A DNA stretch of 64,000 bases from Bordetella parapertussis (lineage in GTDB: Bacteria; Pseudomonadota; Gammaproteobacteria; Burkholderiales; Burkholderiaceae_A): the NCBI GenBank assembly GCA_945877235.1, contig CAMCRF010000007.1:41207-105206 (forward strand), written 5' to 3'. Position numbers and translations under genes: made by a program. Of this stretch, positions 1-7,675 are shown piece by piece. The first letter of the stretch is position 1. Each line of letters begins with the position of its first letter. The notes under the pieces were generated by a model, which saw nothing but the letters and a program-made list of their open reading frames with translations, did not search any database and had not been told where the DNA came from.

Positions 1-1257
1 GTGGTGGGTCGAGACGGCCGACTCTCAGGCCCTCGGCTGCAGGCTGCACTTACGCTTGGTCTGACAGAGGCAGGCATCGATGTGATCGACATTGGCATGG
101 TTCCCACGCCGCTGGTCTACTTTGCCACTTACCTGCTGGGCACAGGCACGGGTGTGGCGATCACGGGCAGCCACAACCCCCCGAATTACAACGGGCTCAA
201 GATGATGCTCGGTGGCAGGACGCTGGCCGGCGACGAGATTCAAAGCCTGCGGGCTGGTCTTGAAGACGGCCGCGTGGAGGCATTCCTGGCCCAGGGCCTT
301 CGTAAGGGCAGCACCACTGCGCGTGATGTCCGGTCCGATTATCTCGGCCGAATCACCAGTGACGTGGCCTTGGCGCGCCCGCTGCGTATTGCCGTCGATG
401 CGGGCAACGGTGTGGCGGGTGAGCTGGGCCCCCAGCTGCTGCGTGCCTTGGGCTGTGAGGTGACTGAGCTTTTCTGCGAAATAGATGGAAACTTCCCGAA
501 CCATCACCCAGACCCTGCAGACCCCCACAACCTCGAAGACCTCCAGCGTGTCATTCATGAACGGGGGCTGGATCTGGGCTTGGCCTTTGACGGAGACGGA
601 GACCGACTTGGTGTGGTCACAGCCTCGGGGCAGATTATTTTTCCGGATCGTCAGCTCATGCTCTATGCCCGAGATGTGTTGGCCAAACACCCTGGCGCTC
701 AGATCATCTATGACGTCAAGTGCAGCCGACTGCTGACACAAGACATTGCGCACCACGGGGGGCAGCCCCTCATGTGGCGTACGGGCCACTCGCTCATCAA
801 ATCGAAGCTGCGTGAGACGGGTGCACCGCTCGCCGGTGAGATGAGTGGCCATATTTTCTTCAACGACCGATGGTACGGGTTTGATGATGGACTCTACACA
901 GCGGCTCGCCTGCTCGAGATTCTCTCTCGCGAGGACAATCCATCCGCGTTGCTGGAGTCACTGCCCAATGCGCGTTCCACACCAGAGCTGCAGATCAAAA
1001 CTGCAGAGGGCGAGAACCATCGCTTGGTGGCCGATTTGACGCAGACCGGTGTGTTTCCGAGTGCGGTCTCGCGCACCACAATTGATGGCATTCGTGTGGA
1101 GTATGCCGATGGGTTTGGCCTTGCGCGTCCATCCAACACAACACCCGTGGTGGTGTTGCGATTTGAGGCGCAGAGCGATACAGCCTTGGCCCGCATACAG
1201 TCCGAGTTTCGCGCAAGCCTTCTGTCTTTGAACTCGCAGCTCGTGCTGCCGTTCTGA
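1..1257 (+). CDS. algC: Phosphomannomutase/phosphoglucomutase, 5' truncated by window
   Basis: Alpha-D-phosphohexomutase that interconverts hexose 6-phosphates and 1-phosphates to supply sugar nucleotides for LPS and exopolysaccharide. The reading frame is open at the first base and begins inside domain 1, so roughly the first 30-40 residues lie upstream and the in-frame GTG codons at the edge are not the true start. Visible family motifs, in window codons: catalytic phosphoserine loop TGSHNP (Ser about 57), metal loop DGDGDR (about 197-202), sugar loop GEMSGH (about 279-284) and the C-terminal phosphate loop RPSNTTP (about 377). The order matches the four-domain AlgC/ManB fold. It is followed 13 bases later by waaC, which fits an LPS-core context. 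Whether mannose or glucose phosphate is preferred cannot be read from sequence. Confidence 0.93.
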   Translation: MVGRDGRLSGPRLQAALTLGLTEAGIDVIDIGMVPTPLVYFATYLLGTGTGVAITGSHNPPNYNGLKMMLGGRTLAGDEIQSLRAGLEDGRVEAFLAQGLRKGSTTARDVRSDYLGRITSDVALARPLRIAVDAGNGVAGELGPQLLRALGCEVTELFCEIDGNFPNHHPDPADPHNLEDLQRVIHERGLDLGLAFDGDGDRLGVVTASGQIIFPDRQLMLYARDVLAKHPGAQIIYDVKCSRLLTQDIAHHGGQPLMWRTGHSLIKSKLRETGAPLAGEMSGHIFFNDRWYGFDDGLYTAARLLEILSREDNPSALLESLPNARSTPELQIKTAEGENHRLVADLTQTGVFPSAVSRTTIDGIRVEYADGFGLARPSNTTPVVVLRFEAQSDTALARIQSEFRASLLSLNSQLVLPF

Positions 1258-1270
1258 AGCAGCGGCTGCC

Positions 1271-2302
1271 ATGCCCAAGGCACTGGTGATCAAAACAGGC
1301 ACCATGAGTGGCATGGTGCACTGTCTGTCTGCAGTGGCCGAGGCGAAACACCAGCGCCCCGATCTTGAGATTGATTGGGTGGCAGAGGAGCGCCTTGCAG
1401 CCATTCCGCTGCTGTCTCCAGCCGTGAACAAGGTCTATCGCGTGGGCATTGACCGAGCACGGGGCCGGCCTTGGGACCTGAGCAGCTGGGATGATTTTCT
1501 GCGGCAGCTGAGTGCGGTGGGCGATGAGCACTATGACTACGTCATTGATGCGCAGGGTGCACGCCACAGTGCGCTGATTGCAGCGAAGGTGAAGACCGGT
1601 GACGGTGGGCGGTGGGGCTTTGGACAGGGCTCTTCCTCCTCGATGTTGGCCTCACTTCCCCTGGACCATACCGTCGATGTGCCTTACGAGCGCCATGCGG
1701 TCGAGCGCCAACGCACGCTCTTTTCAAAAGCGCTTGGCTACACCTGTTTAGACCGTCCGCTCTCTGGGTCCATGGTGGCCATCGGCGTCATGGCCAAGGA
1801 ATTCGCCGAGGTCTGTGGCCGAATTGGTGCGTCCCCACACGAGTCACCCAACTGGGTGGTCTTTGTGGTGAATTCCGGGCGAAAGACCAAGACCTGGTCG
1901 GAGCATCGGTGGGTGGCGCTTGGCAAAGCACTCAAGCGTCGTGGGCTGAGCCCCGTGATTCCCGCCTATGGCGAGAATGACCGTCGGGAGTGTCTCGCGA
2001 TTGCAAGGGCCTCCGAGGGCCGTCTTCTGCCAACCCTCAGTCTGCGGGACCTGGCGGGCGTGTTGCAGCATGCCAGGGCGGTGGTGGGGGTCGATACGGG
2101 CCTGACCCATTGGGCAGCGGGCATGGGGCAGAACACAGTGGCCCTCATGACGGGCTCTGTCAGTGATCGATTCCATGTGGATTGGACGCATCGTGGCATG
2201 ACCCTCTCGGGGGATGATATTCATCACAAGTCCATTCTGCGTGCACTCACGGAGATGGGCGTGTTGCCAAAGGGCGAGCCGCTCGATGGTGAGGACAGCT
2301 GA
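1271..2302 (+). CDS. waaC: LPS heptosyltransferase I
   Basis: GT9-family glycosyltransferase that adds the first heptose to Kdo2-lipid A at the inner face of the cytoplasmic membrane. The 343-residue length is normal. The N-terminus has the Rossmann strand and GDxxH-like region of the family, the donor-site stretch is around residues 195-215 (VNSGRKTKTWSEHRWVAL), and the family signature GVDTGLTHWAAG is near 273-284. It starts 13 bases after the phosphohexomutase and its end overlaps waaA by 17 bases, so the three are probably one LPS-core operon. gmhB, which makes the heptose precursor, is elsewhere in this window at 32444-33025. WaaC rather than WaaF is favoured by overall motif spacing and the waaA neighbour, but the two are close relatives. 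Confidence 0.9.
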   Translation: MPKALVIKTGTMSGMVHCLSAVAEAKHQRPDLEIDWVAEERLAAIPLLSPAVNKVYRVGIDRARGRPWDLSSWDDFLRQLSAVGDEHYDYVIDAQGARHSALIAAKVKTGDGGRWGFGQGSSSSMLASLPLDHTVDVPYERHAVERQRTLFSKALGYTCLDRPLSGSMVAIGVMAKEFAEVCGRIGASPHESPNWVVFVVNSGRKTKTWSEHRWVALGKALKRRGLSPVIPAYGENDRRECLAIARASEGRLLPTLSLRDLAGVLQHARAVVGVDTGLTHWAAGMGQNTVALMTGSVSDRFHVDWTHRGMTLSGDDIHHKSILRALTEMGVLPKGEPLDGEDS

Positions 2303-3581
2303 CCCCTTGGCTCATTTCGCCTACCGATTGTTATGGCTGGCCTTGCTGCCTGTGCTGGCCGTGCGACTCTGGATAAAGGGCGGCGCGTATCGCAGGCATT
2401 GGGCTGAGCGATTCTGGGGAACGGTGCCCCAGTCGACGCGCCCGCTGATCTGGCTGCATGCTGTCTCGGTGGGCGAGACACAGGCTGCCTACCCTTTACT
2501 TCGGTCTTGGCTTGACGACACGCCCGAGGGACAGGTCCTGATCACCCACACCACGCCCACCGGTCGGGCAACGGGCGCTCGCTTGTTTGCGCAGGAGCTC
2601 GATACCCGTGTGTTTCAGGCGTATCTGCCTTACGACGTTCCCTGGGCCGTGCGGGCTTTTCTGCAGCGGGCCAGACCTACGGTCGGGCTGCTGATGGAAA
2701 CTGAGCTCTGGCCGGAGTTGCTGCTTCAGGCTGAACGTTTGGGTATTCCCATGGTCCTGGTCAATGGCCGACTCTCCAAGCGCTCCGCTCATCAGATGCA
2801 GCGCCTGTCCTGGATCTCGACGCCCGCTTTGAGTCGGCTTCGATTGATTCTGGCGCAGGCCGACGAGCATGCCGCTCGGTTTAGAGCGCTCAGTCCGACC
2901 GCCACCATTCGTCGCACCGGCAGTCTTAAGTTTGACCTTGCGGTCTCTGTGGATCAGGTGGCGCGAGGCGAGGCTTGGCGTGCATCAGGCACGCAGTACA
3001 CCACGCGCAAGCATGTGGTTCTGCTTGCAAGTAGTCGAGACGACGAGGAAGCCGAATTCTTTGCAAGCTGGGTTGCGAACCCTCCACCTTCCACCCTCTT
3101 GGTTGTGGTGCCCCGGCATCCGGAGCGTTTCGATCGGGTGGTGGATCTGGCCCGTGCTTCGGGTCTGACTGTGGGCCGTCGCAGCGAGAGCGACTTGGGA
3201 GTTGGGGCCGATGTCGACGTGTGGGTGGGAGACAGCCTAGGTGAGATGCAGGCCTATGTGGCTATGAGCGACCTCGTGGTCATCGGTGGGAGCCTGCTGC
3301 CACTCGGCGGGCAGAACCCCATCGAGGCCTGTGCCCAAGGCCGGCCCGTGATTTTTGGCCCCCACATGTTTAACTTTCCCGAAGTCTCGCGCCAGATGCT
3401 CGGCGTTGAAGCGGCCAAACAGGTCGAAGATGCGCCCGCGGCCATTCGCGTGGCGCATGACTGGCTGAGCGATGAACCTGAGCGTATGCGCCGAGGGGCA
3501 GCCGCCATTTGCTATGCGGAGCAACACCGCGGGGCCACCGAGCGCAGCTTGGCCGCGCTGCGCGAACTGGGCTTACTTTGA
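2286..3581 (+). CDS. waaA: 3-deoxy-D-manno-octulosonic acid (Kdo) transferase
   Basis: GT30 enzyme that transfers Kdo from CMP-Kdo to lipid IVA. I start it at the ATG at 2286, inside the end of waaC, because the next residues form the expected N-terminal membrane anchor (about 10-25, rich in Leu/Ala with a following RLW) and the upstream in-frame extension looks like shadow sequence. This gives 431 residues, normal for the family. The acceptor-site acidic motif ETELWPELL lies near 138-146 and the CMP-Kdo binding segment GGSLLPLGGQNPIEA near 333-347. It is the last gene of the LPS-core run and converges on the TolC-family gene. The number of Kdo residues added (mono- or bifunctional) cannot be told. 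Confidence 0.94.
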   Translation: MVRTADPLAHFAYRLLWLALLPVLAVRLWIKGGAYRRHWAERFWGTVPQSTRPLIWLHAVSVGETQAAYPLLRSWLDDTPEGQVLITHTTPTGRATGARLFAQELDTRVFQAYLPYDVPWAVRAFLQRARPTVGLLMETELWPELLLQAERLGIPMVLVNGRLSKRSAHQMQRLSWISTPALSRLRLILAQADEHAARFRALSPTATIRRTGSLKFDLAVSVDQVARGEAWRASGTQYTTRKHVVLLASSRDDEEAEFFASWVANPPPSTLLVVVPRHPERFDRVVDLARASGLTVGRRSESDLGVGADVDVWVGDSLGEMQAYVAMSDLVVIGGSLLPLGGQNPIEACAQGRPVIFGPHMFNFPEVSRQMLGVEAAKQVEDAPAAIRVAHDWLSDEPERMRRGAAAICYAEQHRGATERSLAALRELGLL

Positions 3582-3611
3582 GCGGGCTTACTTGGATTGC
3601 ATGAGCCCGCT
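3581..3611. other. Inverted repeat between convergent waaA and tolC-like genes
   Basis: An 8-bp perfect inverted repeat (AGCGGGCT, 15-base loop, AGCCCGCT) covers the last base of waaA and the stop of the TolC-family gene. It could end transcription from either side, but no T-run follows on either strand, so it is not a textbook intrinsic terminator. The 10-mer GGGCTTACTT also occurs twice here as a direct repeat (3569-3578 and 3584-3593). Confidence 0.35.
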
Positions 3612-4907
3612 GATGCCCTCGAGGTCAGCAGGCTGCAGGCCTCCCACAGCGGCCTTGAGCCGAAGGCTTGAGAGCAAGGTTTCGTAGCGTGCGCGAGAAA
3701 GGTCGCGCTGCGCGGAGAACAGCTGCTGCTGGGAGTTGAGCACATCGATATTGATGCGCACGCCCACCTCGTAACCCAGTTTGTTGGAGTCCAGTGCGAG
3801 CTGGCTCGAGCGCTCTGCAGCCTCGAGTGCAGAGACCTGCGCCAAACCTCCCACGACATTCAAGAAGGCAGCCCGCGTGTCTTGCTCTGCGGAGAGCAGG
3901 GCACCTTGAAGCGCAAAATCTGCCTGGCCTTCACCCGCAATGGCCTCGCGGACCTGAGCACTCACTAGGCCACCGAGGTTGTACCCAATGGCCACCTCGA
4001 CGCCCACCGTGGTGGAGTCTGTGCGGCTGTCGGGGCTGATGGTCTCGCGGTTGAGGGAGCGGCTACCGAAGAGCTGCACGGTGGGCAGATGCCCCGCGGA
4101 GCGCCGGCTGGTCTCGAGCTTGGCGGTCTCGAGGTCGGCACGTGAGCGCAAAACACCCAGACCGCTGGCACGCGCCTGGTCAATCCAGGCGTTGACATCG
4201 AGCGGCTGTGGGCTGGGAATCTTGATGGCGCCACGAATGCCGGCGAGGCTTGCAGGCAAGGGGGTGCGCGTGATGAGCGCCAAGGCATTGCGGCGCAGCT
4301 CGAGCGTGTTCGTGGCCTCGATTTCGCGCGCCTGGATGAGATCGAACCGAGCCTGTGCCTCTTGCTGATCCGTGATCGTGGAGGTGCCTACCTCGAAGCT
4401 GCGCTTGGCGAGCTCGAGCTGCTCGGAGATGGCTTTTTTCTCGGAGCGAACCGTGGCCAGGTTGTCTTGCGCAACCAGCACATCGAAGTAAGCAGAGGCC
4501 ACCTTGATGAGGGTGGATTGCCGGGCGTTTGCGAAGATGGCTTCGGCCGCGAGGAGCTGCTGCACGCCTTGCTCCGCACCTTTGAGCAGGGCCATGTTGA
4601 AGACTGGCTGGCTGACCCGAGCAGTCAGCGTGCGGGCCGTGAGGTGGTCGTTGAGGCCAGAGCCGCCAATATCTGTCACGGCTGCGCTGGCCGAGAGCGT
4701 TGGGAAGAGCGTCGCCACGGATTGGGACTTGCGTGCCTGGCTGGCGCGCAGGGACTGCTCTGCCGCCAAGAAGCTCGGGTCATTCTTGAGCGCGAGCGCA
4801 GCGGCCTCGTCGAGGCTAAGGGCCCATGCACTGGGCGCGGTAAAGAGGGCTCCAATCGCAAGACCAGCGAGGAGAAGGCGCGGACGGGAATGTTGGAGTG
4901 AGGACAT
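3588..4907 (-). CDS. TolC-family outer-membrane efflux protein
   Basis: Outer-membrane channel-tunnel subunit for type I secretion or RND efflux. The ATG at 4907 is chosen because it is followed by a clean signal peptide (hydrophobic core about 9-25, cleavage near AWA-LSL), whereas the upstream extension has no such features. The mature protein begins with the family opening LSLDEAAALALKND and carries two OEP repeats in 439 residues, the normal length. No inner-membrane pump or adaptor gene is adjacent, so the partner is encoded elsewhere. It lies 19 bases downstream of the Pcm-like gene, a pairing common in betaproteobacteria. The true E. coli-type tolC role is inferred, so I give no symbol. 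Confidence 0.9.
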   Translation of the reverse strand: MSSLQHSRPRLLLAGLAIGALFTAPSAWALSLDEAAALALKNDPSFLAAEQSLRASQARKSQSVATLFPTLSASAAVTDIGGSGLNDHLTARTLTARVSQPVFNMALLKGAEQGVQQLLAAEAIFANARQSTLIKVASAYFDVLVAQDNLATVRSEKKAISEQLELAKRSFEVGTSTITDQQEAQARFDLIQAREIEATNTLELRRNALALITRTPLPASLAGIRGAIKIPSPQPLDVNAWIDQARASGLGVLRSRADLETAKLETSRRSAGHLPTVQLFGSRSLNRETISPDSRTDSTTVGVEVAIGYNLGGLVSAQVREAIAGEGQADFALQGALLSAEQDTRAAFLNVVGGLAQVSALEAAERSSQLALDSNKLGYEVGVRINIDVLNSQQQLFSAQRDLSRARYETLLSSLRLKAAVGGLQPADLEGISGLMQSK

Positions 4908-4926
4908 AGCGGCAGGGCCTTTATTG

Positions 4927-5601
4927 TTAGAAACGGAATGCAGGTGTGAATGGGTGATCTTCAAGCATGGGCACGAGCGTATCGAAGAGCACCTGCTCGG
5001 ACCAGCCATGTGCGCCGCGCGTTATGACGACTGCGCGCATGATGGGTGCTTGACCAATAATCGCGCAAAGCCGGCCCTGAGGTTTGAGCAAGCGCAAGAA
5101 TGCATCGGGAATTTTGGGCAGACCACCAGAGATCACAATCACGTCTACCTCGCGATGGGCCCAGGGCGCATCGGGGGAGAAACCATTGCCCTCATGCACG
5201 CTGACATTTGAAACACTGGCCTGCTGCAGATTGTGCTGGGCAAACGACACCAGGGCTGCGCGTTTCTCGACTGTGACCACGGCCTGGGCCAAGTGGCCCA
5301 TGAGCGCTGCCATGTAGCCCGAGCCCGCAGCAATTTCAAGCACTGTGTCTTGGGCCGTGAGTGAGAGCGCCTGAAGCAGGCGTGCCTCGACCTTGGGCGC
5401 AAGCATGCACTGACCCTCCCCGAGGGGGACCTGCGTATCGACGAAGGCGAGGTGCTCCGAGCCTTCTGGGACAAAGCATTCACGCGGGACCGCCTGCAGG
5501 GTTTCGAGAATCTGATCGTCAAGCACATCCCACGTGCGGATCTGCTGCGCAATCATGTTTGCGCGGGCCTGCTCAACAGAGAAAGACTCAATGCGGCTCA
5601 T
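4927..5601 (-). CDS. pcm: Protein-L-isoaspartate O-methyltransferase family protein
   Basis: Class I SAM-dependent methyltransferase of the PCMT family, which marks isoaspartyl residues in damaged proteins. SAM motif I (VLEIAAGSGYMAAL) is at about 87-100, preceded by the family's VPLGEGQCMLAPK segment (58-70), where canonical Pcm has a GQTISQP-like loop. The substitution of that loop and the paired TolC-family gene suggest the betaproteobacterial Pcm-like subgroup, whose substrate is less certain. Length 224 is normal. It is transcribed divergently from uppP with a 47-base gap and probably co-transcribed with the downstream tolC-like gene. Confidence 0.85.
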   Translation of the reverse strand: MSRIESFSVEQARANMIAQQIRTWDVLDDQILETLQAVPRECFVPEGSEHLAFVDTQVPLGEGQCMLAPKVEARLLQALSLTAQDTVLEIAAGSGYMAALMGHLAQAVVTVEKRAALVSFAQHNLQQASVSNVSVHEGNGFSPDAPWAHREVDVIVISGGLPKIPDAFLRLLKPQGRLCAIIGQAPIMRAVVITRGAHGWSEQVLFDTLVPMLEDHPFTPAFRF

Positions 5602-5648
5602 GCTGGTGTCGCTTTCTGATTGGGAATTTCCCTTATTATGCTCAACCT

Positions 5649-6509
5649 ATGGAAGAGATTCTTGCTTGGCTTCGTGACCTCCCCGAAGCGGTAAAGGCTG
5701 TCATTCTGGGGGTGGTCGAGGGGCTCACAGAATTTCTGCCCATCTCGTCGACTGGACACCTCATTTTAGCCGGCTGGGCTCTGGGCTTTGATGATGACCG
5801 CGCAAAGGTATTCGACGTGGCGATCCAGACCGGTGCAGTGCTCGCGATTGTATGGCTGTATCGCGATCGGTTTTGGCTGGCCTGTGGTTTTGGTCAACGC
5901 CCAGACACACCGAGAAGCCCACTCTTGGTGCACCTCGCCATTGCCTTCATGCCTGCAGCGGTTCTGGGGCTCTTGTTTGGCTCGCTGATTAAAGCCAACT
6001 TGTTTGCACCGGTGCCCGTGGCTGCGGCCTTTATTGTGGGTGGCTTGGTCATTCTCTGGGTGGAGGCTCGCCAGGCAAAAGCACCTCAGGCAATTCGGGT
6101 GCACACCGTCGACGACATGCGGCTTGGAGATGCACTCAAGATTGGGATCGCCCAGGCTTTCGCGCTGATTCCTGGCACCAGTCGCTCAGGTGCGAGCATC
6201 ATCGGCGGCATGCTCTTTGGCTTCTCTCGCCAGGCTGCAACCGAGTTTTCGTTCTTCCTGGCTGTACCCACGCTCATCGCAGCAGGCGCATACAGCCTTC
6301 TCAAAGCCTGGCACACACTCAGCCTCGACGACGTCCCCATCTTCTCGTTGGGCTTGGTCTCCGCCTTTCTCAGTGCATTGGTGGTGGTGAAGTGGCTGAT
6401 TCGATTCGTGGCTCATCACCGGTTCACGGGATTTGCCTGGTACCGAATTGTCTTTGGCTTGGTGGTGCTGGGAACTTGGCAGGCCGGCTGGCTGGACTGG
6501 TCCGTTTGA
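5649..6509 (+). CDS. uppP: Undecaprenyl-diphosphatase
   Basis: Integral membrane phosphatase that recycles undecaprenyl pyrophosphate to the monophosphate carrier used for peptidoglycan and O-antigen synthesis; it also confers bacitracin resistance. The ATG at 5649 gives 286 residues, close to the family norm of about 270-280, and the open frame further upstream is not family-like. Motif 1 EGLTEFLPISSTGH is at 24-37 and motif 2 PGTSRSGASI at about 175-184, both invariant in BacA/UppP. About eight hydrophobic segments are visible. The short gap to pcm contains an 11-bp palindrome (GGGAATTTCCC, 5622-5632) that may be regulatory. Confidence 0.96.
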   Translation: MEEILAWLRDLPEAVKAVILGVVEGLTEFLPISSTGHLILAGWALGFDDDRAKVFDVAIQTGAVLAIVWLYRDRFWLACGFGQRPDTPRSPLLVHLAIAFMPAAVLGLLFGSLIKANLFAPVPVAAAFIVGGLVILWVEARQAKAPQAIRVHTVDDMRLGDALKIGIAQAFALIPGTSRSGASIIGGMLFGFSRQAATEFSFFLAVPTLIAAGAYSLLKAWHTLSLDDVPIFSLGLVSAFLSALVVVKWLIRFVAHHRFTGFAWYRIVFGLVVLGTWQAGWLDWSV

Positions 6510-6518
6510 CTGGCCCGT

Positions 6519-7208
6519 TTAGCAACGCTCAAACAACAGATCCACGACTGGGTGACCCAGACGCAGGCCGCGGCTCTCAAATTTCGTGAGCGGACGCCAA
6601 TCGGGCTTGGGCGAATAGCCCGTTGCACTGCGGTTTCGCAAATGCGTGCAGCTACTGAGGACCTCGAGCATCTGCTCGCCGTAAGGGGCCCAGTCTGTTG
6701 CGCAATGCAAGAGCCCGCCGATGCGCAGCTTCGGCACAAGCTGGTTCACGAAGGGCGGTTGGATGAGCCTGCGCTTGTGGTGCCGCGCCTTGGGCCAGGG
6801 GTCCGGAAAATAGATGTGCACAGACTCGAGCGACTCATCAGGAATGCAGTGTTCGAGCACCTCAACAGCATCGTGCTCCATGATGCGGATGTTCGTTATG
6901 CCTTCGCTCTCAATGCGCTTGAGCAGTGCGCCAACACCCGCGGGATAGACCTCAAGCCCAAGAAAGTTTCGATCTGGCATGTCCTGGGCCATGCGGGCAG
7001 TGGTCTCCCCCATGCCAAACCCAATTTCAAGCGTGGTGGGTGCTGATCGGCCAAAGTGCTCCGTGAACTCAAGTGGTGCATGCTCAAACGGAATCGACCA
7101 GCGCGAGAGCAACTGCTCGCGTGCCAAGCGCTGCCCCGCCGTAATCTTGCCTTGGCGGCGCACGAAACTCTTGATGTGACCAAAGGGAAGTTGAGCCATG
7201 ATGCGCAT
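6519..7208 (-). CDS. trmB: tRNA (guanine-N7)-methyltransferase
   Basis: Class I SAM methyltransferase that makes m7G46 in the variable loop of tRNAs. SAM-binding motif LEIGFGMGETTARMA lies at about 60-74 and the diagnostic segment IYFPDPWPKARHHKRRL near 131-147. The 229-residue length is normal. Two starts are possible, ATG at 7208 or ATG at 7199 (MAQLPFG...); neither has a clear Shine-Dalgarno sequence. It converges on uppP with a 9-base gap and is divergent from the HU gene. Confidence 0.94.
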   Translation of the reverse strand: MRIMAQLPFGHIKSFVRRQGKITAGQRLAREQLLSRWSIPFEHAPLEFTEHFGRSAPTTLEIGFGMGETTARMAQDMPDRNFLGLEVYPAGVGALLKRIESEGITNIRIMEHDAVEVLEHCIPDESLESVHIYFPDPWPKARHHKRRLIQPPFVNQLVPKLRIGGLLHCATDWAPYGEQMLEVLSSCTHLRNRSATGYSPKPDWRPLTKFESRGLRLGHPVVDLLFERC

Positions 7209-7256
7209 CTTGCCAGAGCATGGCGCATTGCATCAGCACTTAGGGGCATCACCAAC

Positions 7257-7285
7257 TTGCACACAACCCCGCAAGCATTGATACA
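7257..7285 (+). promoter_or_regulatory. Predicted sigma-70 promoter of the HU gene
   Basis: TTGCAC (7257-7262), a 17-base spacer and GATACA (7280-7285) precede the HU start by about 40 bases, in the only sizeable gap of the region. The -35 matches the consensus at five of six positions and the -10 at four. A strong ribosome-binding site (GAGGGA) lies before the ATG at 7327. Read by eye only. Confidence 0.5.
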
Positions 7286-7326
7286 CTTCGGCTTCCTACA
7301 CCAACTCCCATTCAAAAAGAGGGACC

Positions 7327-7608
7327 ATGAATAAAGCAGAACTCGTTGAAGCAGTGGCCGGCGCCACAGACCTCTCCAAGGCCAAAACCGATGAGGTCGT
7401 GGGTGCTCTGATTGCCACCGTCGTTAAAGCCGTTTCCAAGGGCGACTCCGTTCAACTCGTGGGCTTCGGAACCTTCGGCTCCGGAAAGCGCGCCGCTCGT
7501 ACGGGCCGCAACCCCCGCACTGGCGAGACCATCAAGATCGCTGCCGCCAAGACCGTCAAGTTCACGGCTGGCAAGGCGTTCAAGGATGCCGTCAACAAGA
7601 AGAAGTAA
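7327..7608 (+). CDS. hupB: HU-family DNA-binding protein
   Basis: Small nucleoid-associated protein that bends DNA without sequence specificity. The 93 residues open with [20 protein letters not shown], the canonical HU start, and contain the DNA-arm signature [20 protein letters not shown] (about 47-66). The C-terminus is lysine-rich (NKKK). It is a single-gene unit: a predicted promoter sits upstream and an intrinsic terminator begins 20 bases after the stop. HU rather than IHF is indicated by the N-terminal motif and lack of IHF-specific features; alpha or beta identity is a convention here. Confidence 0.95.
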   Translation: MNKAELVEAVAGATDLSKAKTDEVVGALIATVVKAVSKGDSVQLVGFGTFGSGKRAARTGRNPRTGETIKIAAAKTVKFTAGKAFKDAVNKKK

Positions 7609-7628
7609 GTTAATTCGCAGTCAATCGC

Positions 7629-7662
7629 AAAGCCCAGGCTCTGTCCTGGGCTTTGTGTTTTT
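7629..7662 (+). terminator. Intrinsic terminator after HU gene
   Basis: A 10-bp perfect stem AAAGCCCAGG / CCTGGGCTTT with a 6-base loop is followed by GTGTTTTT. This is the clearest Rho-independent terminator in the window and isolates the HU gene from the downstream CYTH-CHAD gene. Confidence 0.9.
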
Positions 7663-7675
7663 GGGCTGAACGTTT

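Noticed and set aside
25..852. 275-codon minus-strand frame opposite the phosphohexomutase
   Set aside because: Antisense shadow of a conserved enzyme gene.
5622..5632. Palindrome GGGAATTTCCC between pcm and uppP
   Set aside because: Could be an operator, but it is short and single; no regulator is known for it, so it is only mentioned under uppP.
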